Shown: in pieces, positions 13,075 through 22,090 of the stretch
How positions within the stretch are numbered: position 1 is the first letter of the stretch
How the letters are laid out: each line of letters opens with the position of its first letter
Source: a virus
Reading direction: 5' to 3' (one strand)
IMG/VR virus record: IMGVR_UViG_3300006077_000015
Location: 1 to 35,354 of that record
Length of the DNA: 35,354 bases
The notes under the pieces: model-generated
The model's input: only the letters and a program-made list of their open reading frames with translations
The model's database searches: none
Told to the model about the DNA's origin: nothing
Program-made: the position numbers and the translations under genes

Positions 13075-13501
13075 AAAAGAGCAAAAGATTATGTTCTTTT
13101 TAGGTTTTTTAGATGAAAATGTTTTTGTTTATATATTCAGGCAAACAAAACCACCACTAAAAGCATGGACATATGTAAATGCTGTTAAAAAGCATAGAGA
13201 AAAAATAAGGTTAAGATTAGCAGGTTCTTCTCCAAAAGACTGGAAAGCTGCCATAAATAAAACAAAAATGGTGCTAGATAAAATTCAAAATAAAACAAGG
13301 GCCGTTACTTTTCCTTATTTTTTGTCTTTTGTTTGTGGATTAGCGTCTGATGCTCAACAACATAAAAAATTTAAAGATATAGCAGGAAAGATAGAAGAAA
13401 ACCTTTTTAAGCTATATCAAATCTATGATCCTGAAATTAAAGAGAACAAAGAAATAGATAAGGCATGTAGACATTTAGAGTTGATTAATGATTTTTTTTA
13501 A
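13067..13501 (+). CDS. Hypothetical helical protein
   Basis: 144-aa basic, mainly helical protein, unrecognised. It opens MAKKEQKIMFFLGFLDENVF, has PPLKAWTYVNAVKKH near 27-42 and ends with the acidic LELINDFF. No membrane segment or Cys motif. The start has AAAGGAG and overlaps the DUF1353 gene by 8 bases; an in-frame ATG at 13016 has no ribosome site. Part of the middle operon. Confidence 0.75.
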   Translation: MAKKEQKIMFFLGFLDENVFVYIFRQTKPPLKAWTYVNAVKKHREKIRLRLAGSSPKDWKAAINKTKMVLDKIQNKTRAVTFPYFLSFVCGLASDAQQHKKFKDIAGKIEENLFKLYQIYDPEIKENKEIDKACRHLELINDFF

Positions 13502-13519
13502 AAGGAGGATAATAAGAAT

Positions 13520-13798
13520 ATGATAAAAGATTTTTTTCTTTGGGAAGATAGACTTACAACCAAGGTTTGGCCTGGGTTATATTTTTCCGTTAAAAGAAAA
13601 AACTTAGATATTTTTCAACAAGCTTTTAATAAAAGATTTTGTTTGAAGGGGATAAATTGGAATGTAATTTACGACGAGTTAAAAAATAAAAAATATGATG
13701 TCTATAGACTAGAATTAAAATGTCCATTTAGTGATGTATTATTTTTAAGCATGTTGGATGAAGTCTCTGAAAAAATAACTGAAAAGGAGAAAGCTTAA
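13520..13798 (+). CDS. Hypothetical small protein
   Basis: 92-aa protein with no recognisable domain. Aromatic-rich N-terminus (FFLWEDR, KVWPGLYFSV) and a charged C-terminus. AAGGAGG precedes the ATG and its stop overlaps the start of the following kinase gene region (stop TAA ends one base before the ATG), so it is co-translated. Role unknown. Confidence 0.72.
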   Translation: MIKDFFLWEDRLTTKVWPGLYFSVKRKNLDIFQQAFNKRFCLKGINWNVIYDELKNKKYDVYRLELKCPFSDVLFLSMLDEVSEKITEKEKA

Positions 13799-14341
13799 AT
13801 GTATAAAAAAATAGCATTATCAGGAGCACACAACTCAGGCAAAACAACGTTACTGAGTCTGCTTAAAAATCATTTAACCAATTACAAATATATTTCAGAA
13901 ATAGTTAGGGATGAATTTAAATCTATCATAAAAAGAGAACCAACTAGAGATGAAATAATGGAGAAAATGAGAAAAGACCAAAAGTTTGCAGACGAGATGC
14001 AAAACAAATTTTTACAGAGACAGATTCAAGCAGAAAAAGATGCTGGGGATAAATTTATATCAGATAGATCTATTTACGATATTTTAGCTTACAAAACATA
14101 TTATACAGGTTTAGGGGATATGCAAGAACAAAAATCTTTTTATCAAAAAGCTATCCCTTATTGCAATTATGACCTTATAATTATTGTCCCACCTTTTAAA
14201 AAAGCAACCCTAGCTCAACTCATGATTCATAATCTCATCATGGCCTTTATTACTGATAATAATCAAAACTATTATACGCTACAAACCAAAGGCATTTTAA
14301 GCAGACTCAACGAAATAATTACTCTTTTATATAATCGATAA
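13799..14341 (+). CDS. P-loop kinase, AAA_28 / NadR-like nucleoside kinase
   Basis: 180-aa P-loop NTPase. Walker A GAHNSGKTTLL at about 9-19, a DRSIYDILAYKTYY lid/active-site segment (DRS at about 89-91) as in deoxynucleoside and NadR-type ribosylnicotinamide kinases, and DLIIIVPP as the Walker B strand. With the dUTPase four genes upstream it points to nucleotide supply, although nicotinamide riboside salvage is also possible. The C-terminal end is short and lacks an evident adenine-binding motif. It is the last gene of the rightward module, before the convergent hairpin. Confidence 0.8.
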   Translation: MYKKIALSGAHNSGKTTLLSLLKNHLTNYKYISEIVRDEFKSIIKREPTRDEIMEKMRKDQKFADEMQNKFLQRQIQAEKDAGDKFISDRSIYDILAYKTYYTGLGDMQEQKSFYQKAIPYCNYDLIIIVPPFKKATLAQLMIHNLIMAFITDNNQNYYTLQTKGILSRLNEIITLLYNR

Positions 14342-14350
14342 GAAAGAGCA

Positions 14351-14370
14351 CCCCTAGCATTTGCTAGGGG
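14351..14370. terminator. Convergent hairpin between rightward and late modules
   Basis: CCCCTAGC / GCTAGGGG (14351-14358 with 14363-14370) with loop ATTT. The stop codon of the leftward giant gene (14364-14366) lies inside it. T-rich but interrupted tracts follow on both strands (ATTTCTTTT rightward, CTCTTTCTT leftward), so it probably acts as a moderate bidirectional terminator. Confidence 0.65.
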
Positions 14371-17300
14371 GCCATTATTTCTTTTAGTTTCTTTTTATAT
14401 TTTTCTGCTATTTTGTTCGCTCTTTTTCTTAAATCTTCCTTATTAATTTTACCTTGCTGATATTTATATTTTAATCTATACAATTCTTTTAAATATGCAC
14501 CCTCTAATTTTTTCTGCCTGTAAATTGCTTGAGCTGCTAACTCAGGTGTACCGTATTTATAAATATTTGTACCGGTTAACCATCTTTCAAATACAGGTTG
14601 CTTTGATTCCCTCCACCTTTTAATCTGTTCTATTGTAGCAGGCTCTAGCCACTGTTCTGCAACATATGCTGCACCTTTCTTTAGTTTGTCTATTTCAGTA
14701 TCAAGTGGACTATACAATTCCTTACCTGTAAAAATGTCTTTCCCCGTGATAGCTTCATATGGCACACCTAAAGGCGAACTACCAAAGCCTAATTCGCTTA
14801 GAGCTGAACCAACCTTACCTTGGCCAGCCTCATATATAGCTTTGGATAGCCAGCCAACTGGTAAAATTTGAGTAATGTCCACATATAAATGTTTCCCATC
14901 TTTTGTCATGATGTGAACAACAAGAGGATCTCTTAACCATTCAGGCCTTAATTTTTGCCCAACTTCATATTTTTTGCCATATTTCTTTTTGTAATATTGC
15001 TCTATTTTGTTTTTGAGCACATACAAACTAGATACAAGCATAGCGGTAGTTACAGGCTTATTTGCTAGTGCCCTAAATAATTGTCCAGCAGATTTTGACA
15101 TAAAAGTAATAAATGGGCTAAGCAACAGTTTTCCTGCAATGCCCTTTGTACTATCCAATCTTGGGCTCCTGACCTGCCTTACCCAATAAGGGACATAACC
15201 ATAATCATAATGAATTTGCTGAGCCTTTTTTATAGCTTCTAGCCTTGAAAGGCCTCTTTCCCTAAAAATTCTATATGTGTTTAATTTTGCAAAGTCATCT
15301 ATCCAGCCATAAGGGACTGCTGCTTTTTGAAAAAAATCAAAAACGTTGCTTAATTTACCATTTTCTCCTTTTAACTGCTGCAAGACATCTATAATTTCTC
15401 TTTTAGCAAAATTTTCTCCAATTAATCCCATTCTTAATGCTTCTTTATAATATTTGTCTTTTGTTAATATCCCTTTAACTGTCTCAGGCATTTCTTTTAT
15501 ATACCTGACAGGGTTATATCCTTCTAAAGCAAATTGAAAAATATTGGAGATAAAATTTCTAGGATAAGACCTTAGATTAAATGGAACTTTTGCAATCTTA
15601 AACCAGGTATAAATAGTAGATAAAGCCTTATCCATTTTTCCAAGTGCAGTCTCAGGCTCATTCGTGATATTCCATATAGACTTTATCTGCAAGCCAACAT
15701 CTTTATGAATTGGCGCCCCAGTTAAAATGCCATACTTAACATCATCTCCTGATAAAACAAAATAATCATCTGGGAGTTTGTCTTTTATAGATTCAATTAA
15801 AGTCTCTTTGTTTTTAATATCTTCTTTTAATTCAGACAATTTTGATTTTATTTTTTCATCTGTAATTGCCTTTTTGCCAAAATAATCCTCTAACCAAGGC
15901 AACAACTTTTCTTTAGCAAACTTAGGAGACATTTCCTTTGGAAGGCCTTCTATATTAAATGGGTTCTTTACCAAAAATTCTTGAGGAACAATTGTTGGGT
16001 CTTTTACAATTTCTTTATAAAAATCATCAGTTGCTGTGTTATGCCAATTTTTGGCAATGGTTGTCCTAATGGCAAGCTCTGGGTCCTCTATGTACCCTAA
16101 AGCTTCTCTATCTTTTTTTGCTATGTCCATTATACTTTCAATCTTTCTGTTTTTAAAAATCTTCTGTTGAGTAACTCCACCAACACTGCTAATTCCTGAC
16201 AACTTATCTTGCATATACAATCTAGCCAAGTATCTCTTTGCCCATTTTGCTCGCTGTGAAGGAGTAATAAATCCTCTTTTCATAAGCTCGTTTGAGCTTG
16301 TATCTATCGCATTTACGATTTTATCTAAATCCTTAGTTATCCCTTTAAAATCTTTCAGTTTTCTGGCAACGTCTCTAAATGTCGGGTCTTCCATATAGCG
16401 AACTATAACTTCTATAGCGGTCTGTTCTTGTTTGCTATAATTTTTTAGTAATCTTCTTACTAATTTACCAAGCTGGTCTGCTTTTAGTGCTCCCTTTGCC
16501 TGACCTGGGCGATATTCTCCATAAAGAGCGTTTTCAAATCTTTCTACACTTTCTTTAGGAAGATGTGGGAGAGGATGAGATAAAGACTTGAGCAATTGAT
16601 AGGTCTTTATAAAGGCTTTCTTATCTTGAAGTTTTTGAAAGATTTTTTGTAAACCATTTTTAACCAGTTCATCAGCCTGCTGAAGACCTTTAATGAGATC
16701 AAGTCCTGTATAAAACTCTAAAGGTTTAACATCTACCCCAAATCTTTTTAAAATATCTTCAGGCGCAGGATGGATAACAGGAGAAATTGCACCTACAAAT
16801 TTATTCCCATCATAAATAACGATATTAGGAGCATCTGTTATTTTAAAATTAAGTTGTTTATAGTTCTTTTTTAGAAATCCTATTGTATTTTTATCAATGC
16901 CAACAATATTAGAATTAATTATCTCAGCAGTTTGTGGATCTTTAATCGCAAACCAAACAACACCATCATCCTCACCGATAATAGAATTAAGATTACTTAG
17001 AGGTTCTCCAATTGATTTTCCTAATTCCTTTGATGTCCTTTCTATTCTTCCTTTTTTTGTTAAAGACTCAAACCGTTTTAAAAAATTTTTAGGAGCAGTT
17101 TCTTCTTTTAATAATAGTTTTGGCTCCCCAATAAAACCATCTGAAGTTTTTATAAAAACAGACTTCGGTTTTAAAATTTTAGTAATTGTTGTTTTTTTAG
17201 GTAAAATAGAATCTGCTTCTTTTAATTCTATTGTTTTTATACTTTGTAAAGCTTTTGCTTTTTTAGCCAGTTTTTGTGCTTTTTCTTGCCTTTCCCTCAA

Positions 17301-19091
17301 AATTCTTTTCCCTTCAGCAATAATATTTTCGTGAGCAAATTTTTCTCCCAAACTAACAGTGTCAGATGCAGCCGTTCCAGCCAGCATTGCCTTTGTCTCT
17401 TCTGGTAATTCTGGGAATTCTTTATCAACTATTTTTTGATAATAATCTTTCATTTGGTTATAAATCTTGTCCCTTTCTTTGGTCTTTTCTACATTGAGGT
17501 ATTTTGTTTTTAATTGTTCTATGTTTTCTTGTGTTTTTTTAAACCCAAAGTTTTTTTGTTCTAAATCAGAAAGTTTAATATTTTTTAATTTTCCTTCAAG
17601 ACTATCTAAAATATCAAAAAAATCATTTTGATTTGTATTTTCTACTTCAGCACGGACTTTATCCCAAATTTCTTTAGAGATAGGTACATAATCATCTTTG
17701 CTTTTACCAAAGTAAACTCTCATTATCTCTGGATTATTTTTTGCCTGCCAAAAATCAACTTTTTTACTATTTATTCCCTTTTCATTTGAAATAATACTTT
17801 CAATTAGTGTGACAGTCGCTAAATCTTTATCATTTTTATAATTTATAGGTCTCATTTTTTCTTTAACGGGAAACATTTTATTATAATCTCTCTTAATTAC
17901 CTTTTGAAGAGCATCATTTAAATCTTTAGCGCCTCCACGATCTAGTAGCTCTTGAGCTGCTAGTTTTACTTCTTCTGGATATTGTTTAGGTTGTTGTGTA
18001 ACTTTAACTTCAGGTTTTATTGGCTCCATAGGAGACTCAACAGGCCCTTCAACTGGTCCAGCAAAAACAGAAGGAGTGATTTCTTTTTGAGCTTCTCCAG
18101 TTGGTATTATCGTACCTTCTGGGATCACCTCTCCTTTTGTTATAGGACTTTCAGGCAGGGCAACCTTTTGAGTCGGTTTAATAAAGGCCTCATTTGCAAT
18201 TTTATTTATCTCAGGAATATTTTCCTGCATTGGCTGAGCTTTAGAGGGGACAGGTAAATCCCTCCTGAACTCTGGTTTGACCATTTCAAAAGCATAATCA
18301 GGAAGAGCGTATACAGTTTTCTTAAACTCATCGCTCACATTTGGGTCTTTAAGAACTAAATCAATAACTTTGCCTGCTTCTGGATTTTTGATTTCACTAT
18401 CAACAACATTTTGCAAGTCTTCTAAAGTTATCTTTTTGCTTTTAGCCTTATCAAATATTGCATTTTTTATCTTTAAAAATGCTTCTTTGTCTGCTTTATT
18501 TATAATTGCTTTTTGGAGTCTGCCTTCAAACATTTTAGCACTAGTAGCGCCGAGAGCTAACGGCACAACTAGGCCTAAACCAATTTTAATTGGAGTAGGT
18601 ATGTCGCTTTTAAAGACCTTATCTAAAATAGCTTCCGATCCAACACCAACAGGGACATCTGCTCCACTAGCAACCGCTCCACTTAATAACGCTCTGCCAG
18701 CGCTTAAACCAGCCTTAGCAGCTCCTAGGGCCCCTACTGCACCCGCTGTTATTGCTGCAACTGGATCTATAAAAGTATTCCCCAAAAATAAACTTGACGC
18801 ACTAGTTAAATCTGGTGCTGTTGCTTGTTCAAAAGTAGCTGCTTGTTTGGATTTTTGAATACTTTGTTGAGTAAGGTTTTTGTAATCACTTACAAATTTA
18901 TCTATAACCTGTTTTCTTTGACGGCCATTCAGTTCTTTAAAAGCAGGATCTCTTGTGTATAAAATTTTATACAAAGTTCCAGGCTGACTAATTAATTTTT
19001 GAGTAACAATTGTCTTTTGTTCTGGAGTAAGTTTAGCAAATAAAGGGTCTCTCTTTGCAAGAGTTTGTATTAAAAGAGGCATATCATTCAT
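14364..19091 (-). CDS. Giant internal virion / DNA-ejection protein (1575 aa)
   Basis: Largest gene of the window and last of the late operon. No enzyme domain is recognised. The N-terminus carries a duplicated motif of about 26 residues, TLAKRDPLFAKLTPEQK and ILYTRDPAFKELNGRQRK, 33 residues apart. Residues about 110-190 are Gly/Ala-rich and hydrophobic in two blocks (VAAITAGAVGALGAAKAG; IKIGLGLVVPLALGATSA), suited to membrane insertion. A Pro/Glu-rich region follows (about 290-390), then long charged helices, and a C-terminal third with LLLSPFITFMSKSAGQLF and further amphipathic segments. Length, position after the tail genes and composition match podovirus internal proteins such as the ejection proteins of T7-like phages. 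GAGG lies eight bases before ATG 19091; ATG 19097, two codons earlier, is possible. Confidence 0.78.
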   Translation of the reverse strand: MNDMPLLIQTLAKRDPLFAKLTPEQKTIVTQKLISQPGTLYKILYTRDPAFKELNGRQRKQVIDKFVSDYKNLTQQSIQKSKQAATFEQATAPDLTSASSLFLGNTFIDPVAAITAGAVGALGAAKAGLSAGRALLSGAVASGADVPVGVGSEAILDKVFKSDIPTPIKIGLGLVVPLALGATSAKMFEGRLQKAIINKADKEAFLKIKNAIFDKAKSKKITLEDLQNVVDSEIKNPEAGKVIDLVLKDPNVSDEFKKTVYALPDYAFEMVKPEFRRDLPVPSKAQPMQENIPEINKIANEAFIKPTQKVALPESPITKGEVIPEGTIIPTGEAQKEITPSVFAGPVEGPVESPMEPIKPEVKVTQQPKQYPEEVKLAAQELLDRGGAKDLNDALQKVIKRDYNKMFPVKEKMRPINYKNDKDLATVTLIESIISNEKGINSKKVDFWQAKNNPEIMRVYFGKSKDDYVPISKEIWDKVRAEVENTNQNDFFDILDSLEGKLKNIKLSDLEQKNFGFKKTQENIEQLKTKYLNVEKTKERDKIYNQMKDYYQKIVDKEFPELPEETKAMLAGTAASDTVSLGEKFAHENIIAEGKRILRERQEKAQKLAKKAKALQSIKTIELKEADSILPKKTTITKILKPKSVFIKTSDGFIGEPKLLLKEETAPKNFLKRFESLTKKGRIERTSKELGKSIGEPLSNLNSIIGEDDGVVWFAIKDPQTAEIINSNIVGIDKNTIGFLKKNYKQLNFKITDAPNIVIYDGNKFVGAISPVIHPAPEDILKRFGVDVKPLEFYTGLDLIKGLQQADELVKNGLQKIFQKLQDKKAFIKTYQLLKSLSHPLPHLPKESVERFENALYGEYRPGQAKGALKADQLGKLVRRLLKNYSKQEQTAIEVIVRYMEDPTFRDVARKLKDFKGITKDLDKIVNAIDTSSNELMKRGFITPSQRAKWAKRYLARLYMQDKLSGISSVGGVTQQKIFKNRKIESIMDIAKKDREALGYIEDPELAIRTTIAKNWHNTATDDFYKEIVKDPTIVPQEFLVKNPFNIEGLPKEMSPKFAKEKLLPWLEDYFGKKAITDEKIKSKLSELKEDIKNKETLIESIKDKLPDDYFVLSGDDVKYGILTGAPIHKDVGLQIKSIWNITNEPETALGKMDKALSTIYTWFKIAKVPFNLRSYPRNFISNIFQFALEGYNPVRYIKEMPETVKGILTKDKYYKEALRMGLIGENFAKREIIDVLQQLKGENGKLSNVFDFFQKAAVPYGWIDDFAKLNTYRIFRERGLSRLEAIKKAQQIHYDYGYVPYWVRQVRSPRLDSTKGIAGKLLLSPFITFMSKSAGQLFRALANKPVTTAMLVSSLYVLKNKIEQYYKKKYGKKYEVGQKLRPEWLRDPLVVHIMTKDGKHLYVDITQILPVGWLSKAIYEAGQGKVGSALSELGFGSSPLGVPYEAITGKDIFTGKELYSPLDTEIDKLKKGAAYVAEQWLEPATIEQIKRWRESKQPVFERWLTGTNIYKYGTPELAAQAIYRQKKLEGAYLKELYRLKYKYQQGKINKEDLRKRANKIAEKYKKKLKEIMAP

Positions 19092-19101
19092 AAACATTAC
19101 C

Positions 19102-20100
19102 TCATTTAGATTTTAAAAGTTCAAGATATGGATTAGTTTCTGTAGAGTTGCTGTTTTGCTGCATTAAGCCAAGATAGGGATTAACATTAGAAGTGGGAGT
19201 CATTGCTGATAAATCTATGTTATATGCTTGTCCAATTTGTTTATATAGCTCAACTCCAGTATCCATTAACTTAAATCCTTTCAAAACATAATCCAACAAC
19301 TTCTTTGCTTCCTGGTCTCCAGCTTGAGCCTGTTTTACCAAAAAACTTGTAAGAATCTCTCTGTTCTGAGGATTATCTAAATCCTGTTCATTTAACTGCA
19401 ACAAAGCTCCTTGATACTTGTTTTTAATAAGAGATAATGCAGTGCTAATATATTGCCTACCTGAACCAATTAACTGTTTAGCAAAATTTATTTTGCTCTG
19501 TATGTCTTTCTGAGTTGTTTGTGTTCCTTTTGTTGCTGGTTGTTGATAAATAGGAGTAGCCTTACCTTCTGGACCTACCTTTACTAGAGCATCCCCAATT
19601 TTAAAATATTTGTTGCTCGGTTTTTGTTGTTGTGGTTGTGCATACTCTTGTAATATCTTATTAATATCTTCTGGAGTAAAACCAAGTTGCAAAGATAAGG
19701 TAGTAGCATCATGCATGAATCCTACATGATCAAAAGTTCCATTTGGTTTTAAATGTTTATTGTACGCTTGTTTTAACCCTTGACTTAAAGCAAGCAATCT
19801 CTGCCTGGTTGATTGTTCTGCTGTTTTTTGAGCTTCCTGTTGCAAACTATTAATTAACATTTCTGTTGCTAATTTATTTTTTAAATGAGATTGCTGTTGT
19901 TCCTCTTGGATCTGTTGATTAAGTAAGCCTTGAGTACCTCCAGTCCAACCTCTAAGTAAACCACCAGCAAAAGAATCTGAGCCGGTCAATCCCTTTGCAA
20001 GCAACCCTGCCAACGATCCAGCTAAGAGTCTCTTTGCTGCTTCGTTATAATATCTCCCATAATTAGGTTTTTGAAAAATGTTTTCAGATAAACCAGCCAT
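19102..20100 (-). CDS. Putative internal virion protein
   Basis: 332-aa protein, Gln-rich, helical. Residues 20-60 are Gly/Ala/Leu-rich (LLAGSLAGLLAKGLTGSDSF) and may be membrane-active. A Gln-rich coiled region follows (about 60-110), then a middle with IGDALVKVGPEGKATPIY, and a C-terminus with repeated NPYLGLM and NPYLELL. It lies directly upstream of the giant protein and shares its composition, which suggests a second ejection or core protein of a short-tailed virion. AGGAG gives the start, which lies inside the 3' end of the SpeD-like gene (79-base overlap). Assignment is by position and composition, not by a domain. Confidence 0.7.
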   Translation of the reverse strand: MAGLSENIFQKPNYGRYYNEAAKRLLAGSLAGLLAKGLTGSDSFAGGLLRGWTGGTQGLLNQQIQEEQQQSHLKNKLATEMLINSLQQEAQKTAEQSTRQRLLALSQGLKQAYNKHLKPNGTFDHVGFMHDATTLSLQLGFTPEDINKILQEYAQPQQQKPSNKYFKIGDALVKVGPEGKATPIYQQPATKGTQTTQKDIQSKINFAKQLIGSGRQYISTALSLIKNKYQGALLQLNEQDLDNPQNREILTSFLVKQAQAGDQEAKKLLDYVLKGFKLMDTGVELYKQIGQAYNIDLSAMTPTSNVNPYLGLMQQNSNSTETNPYLELLKSK

Positions 20101-20492
20101 CTTTTTCTCCTATACAATATAGTTTTTGTTCTAGGCTCTCCTGTATATATTTCAGAAGAACCACACCACACCAAATATGGATTAAATGTTTTTATCGCAA
20201 CATCTATTGCTTTATTCACATTAAAATTTTTACAAGAATTTATAACAATATTTAAATATTCAAGCTCGCTCCATGTATCCACTGCAATATAGCTCTCTTT
20301 TAAAGGCTGAAAAGCTAAAAAAGAAGATAGCCCAGGATTATCAAATGGAGGATCATATTTTATTAACCTAATATCTCCATGAGACCTCATCTTTATTGCT
20401 ATTACGCAATTATTTAAAAACTCTATGATTTTGTCTGCTTTTATATAAACAGGAAGAGTTTTTAAGTGAATAACTTGCAACCTACCTCTCAT
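20022..20492 (-). CDS. speD: SpeD-like pyruvoyl decarboxylase (AdoMet decarboxylase family), atypical
   Basis: 156-aa protein of the class 1 prokaryotic SpeD family, self-cleaving enzymes with a Ser-derived pyruvoyl group that normally make decarboxylated AdoMet, the aminopropyl donor for spermidine. The core LKESYIAVDTWSELEYL lines up with the bacterial processing-site core around ES(H)xxxHTWPE. The cleavage pair Glu66-Ser67 is kept, and Cys87 falls at the exact spacing of the catalytic Cys (position 83 of the Thermotoga enzyme). The processing His (68 there) is Asp72, and the following Pro is Ser. This suggests changed processing or substrate; SpeD relatives acting on ornithine or arginine are known. 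The stop of speE overlaps its start (ATGA). Its last 26 residues overlap the next virion gene. Some alternative fold cannot be excluded, but the SpeE neighbour makes the call strong. Confidence 0.8.
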   Translation of the reverse strand: MRGRLQVIHLKTLPVYIKADKIIEFLNNCVIAIKMRSHGDIRLIKYDPPFDNPGLSSFLAFQPLKESYIAVDTWSELEYLNIVINSCKNFNVNKAIDVAIKTFNPYLVWCGSSEIYTGEPRTKTILYRRKRWLVYLKTFFKNLIMGDIITKQQRDS

Positions 20493-21343
20493 TGTCCAGT
20501 TCTCCAGCTTAAATGATTTGCTAAAGCCATCCCATAAACATACATATCGTATACACTATCGTTCGCATCCCCCTCTTTTAACCATGTTCTTAAATCTTTA
20601 CTCCAACTAGTAGCAGATAAAAACATCTGCTTGTCAAAAGCTCTTGTTTCTATATCTTTTAACCTGCCCCAAACAGGTTGAGGCTTGTGATTCATCGCAA
20701 TCCAAAAACCTTGAATACCGCCCAACATTTCAACCTTTACGGGAAAACAATATTTAAAAACTTTTCTAAGTTTTGCCCCAACTGTTGACATTACGGGAAC
20801 AATCATTCCACCACCAGCCTGAATAATAAAAACGCCTCCAGGTTTTAAAACTCTATTTATTTCTTTATAATGTTCTATTTCAAATAGTTTTTCTAACGCC
20901 AAACTAGAAGGATCTGGATAATCTGCAAACACAATATCAAACTTGTTTTTTCTGCATTCCTGTATCCATTTGTAAGCATCTTTGTTATAAATTTTTACTT
21001 TTTCAGAGTTAAAAGAATTTTTATTAAGAGCCATTATTAATTCATTTTCTTTAGCTAATCTTGTCATTTCAGGGTCTATGTCAACAACAGTCACCTTTTC
21101 TGCAAATTTAAGAGCTTCTCTTGCAGCAAGACCATCTCCACCACCTAGAATTAAAATTTTTTTAGGATCCTTTTCACACAAAACTAAAGGAGCAAATATC
21201 GCTAATTCATGATACCTATATTCATCTGCGCTGTGAAACTGAGTGCATAAATTCAAGTCAAGCCTAATATGACCAGTTTCTTTATCTGCTAACAATTCTA
21301 TCATTTGGAATTGACTATTTAAATGGAGAACTTTCTCCCACAT
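20489..21343 (-). CDS. speE: Spermidine synthase-like aminopropyltransferase
   Basis: 284-aa SpeE-family protein, Rossmann fold. The family transfers an aminopropyl group from decarboxylated AdoMet to putrescine. Motifs: TQFHSADEYRYHELAIFAP (Q35, D40, Y44, H45) from the N-terminal beta domain and gate, ILILGGGDGLAARE (glycine loop 67-71), VVDIDPEM (D88/D90), NKDAYKWI (D122), VFADYPDPSS (catalytic-loop Asp141 and Asp144) and LKPGGVFIIQ (Q175). The DYPDPSS form is nearer to DLPDPSN-type homologues than to the classical DSSDPxGP. AAGGAG gives the start. It is coupled to the SpeD-like gene and sits between virion genes, so spermidine is presumably made late, when DNA is packed. Confidence 0.9.
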   Translation of the reverse strand: MWEKVLHLNSQFQMIELLADKETGHIRLDLNLCTQFHSADEYRYHELAIFAPLVLCEKDPKKILILGGGDGLAAREALKFAEKVTVVDIDPEMTRLAKENELIMALNKNSFNSEKVKIYNKDAYKWIQECRKNKFDIVFADYPDPSSLALEKLFEIEHYKEINRVLKPGGVFIIQAGGGMIVPVMSTVGAKLRKVFKYCFPVKVEMLGGIQGFWIAMNHKPQPVWGRLKDIETRAFDKQMFLSATSWSKDLRTWLKEGDANDSVYDMYVYGMALANHLSWRTGQ

Positions 21344-21359
21344 ATTATCTCCTTATTGT

Positions 21360-22079
21360 TTATACAAATGGTATCGCTCCAGCTGTAGCTGCTGGAACCA
21401 TAGAAGGTGCAGCCATAGCAATCTGAGAACCACCGCCAAAAAGAGAAGATAAACCACTACCAATAGACGAAATACCTACTGGCAAATAATAAGCCCCTGC
21501 CATTCCTAAAGTAGTGCCAAGTGCTTGACCAAATGGCGAAGGACCACTTTGTGTAGTTATTGTTGTTGGTGGGGTTCCCATTCTGCCAGCATAAAGAGAG
21601 TTCCAAATATTAAACATCTTTTGATATTGTTTGTCTAAACCCTGTTGCTGTAATTGATCCAAGGCTGACAATCTATGTAATTTATCGGCCATAGATTGTT
21701 GTCTTAACCCTTCTAACAAACCAAGACCTCTAGTCTTTAACTCTGCTCCTCTTTCTGCTAAAGATTGTCCCAAGTCTCGCATCGCATTCTGAGTTATTGT
21801 TGAGTTTAGAACACCTCTTTGAGCAAAAGTATTCAAAAAATCTCCCCATTTTCTTTCATATGGACGCATCGATAAATAGGGATTGGAAAAAGTTTGAACA
21901 GTCTGAGGCAAAGGCTCATAAAAAGTTCGCAATGTCTGTTGCAGCTCAGGCAATGGGGTGTATGGTTTGTTAGATAAATCTACAAGCTGAGACAAAAGTT
22001 GTCTTTCTTCTGCACTTTGCCCTGGGATATTCCTTGTTGTTACAGTTTTTGTTTCTGATTTTCCAAATAGGCTACCCAT
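21360..22079 (-). CDS. Putative virion protein (tail or internal)
   Basis: 239-aa protein. Starts MGSLFGKSETKTVTT, has an Arg/Leu/Gln-rich helical middle (about 95-165, including AMRDLGQSLAERGAELKTRG) and a Gly/Ala/Pro-rich, hydrophobic C-terminal 55 residues. This pattern, small polar head plus Gln-rich helices plus a glycine-rich membrane-active tail, recurs in proteins encoded before podovirus ejection proteins. No enzymatic motif. AGGAGG precedes the ATG, and speE follows upstream of its stop by about 16 bases. Likely a minor virion component. Confidence 0.68.
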   Translation of the reverse strand: MGSLFGKSETKTVTTRNIPGQSAEERQLLSQLVDLSNKPYTPLPELQQTLRTFYEPLPQTVQTFSNPYLSMRPYERKWGDFLNTFAQRGVLNSTITQNAMRDLGQSLAERGAELKTRGLGLLEGLRQQSMADKLHRLSALDQLQQQGLDKQYQKMFNIWNSLYAGRMGTPPTTITTQSGPSPFGQALGTTLGMAGAYYLPVGISSIGSGLSSLFGGGSQIAMAAPSMVPAATAGAIPFV

Positions 22080-22090
22080 TTTTTAGCCTC

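Noticed and set aside
16897-18858. Antisense frames of 145, 91 and 162 aa within the giant virion gene
   Set aside because: Composition mirrors the coding strand and no ribosome sites or promoters support them.
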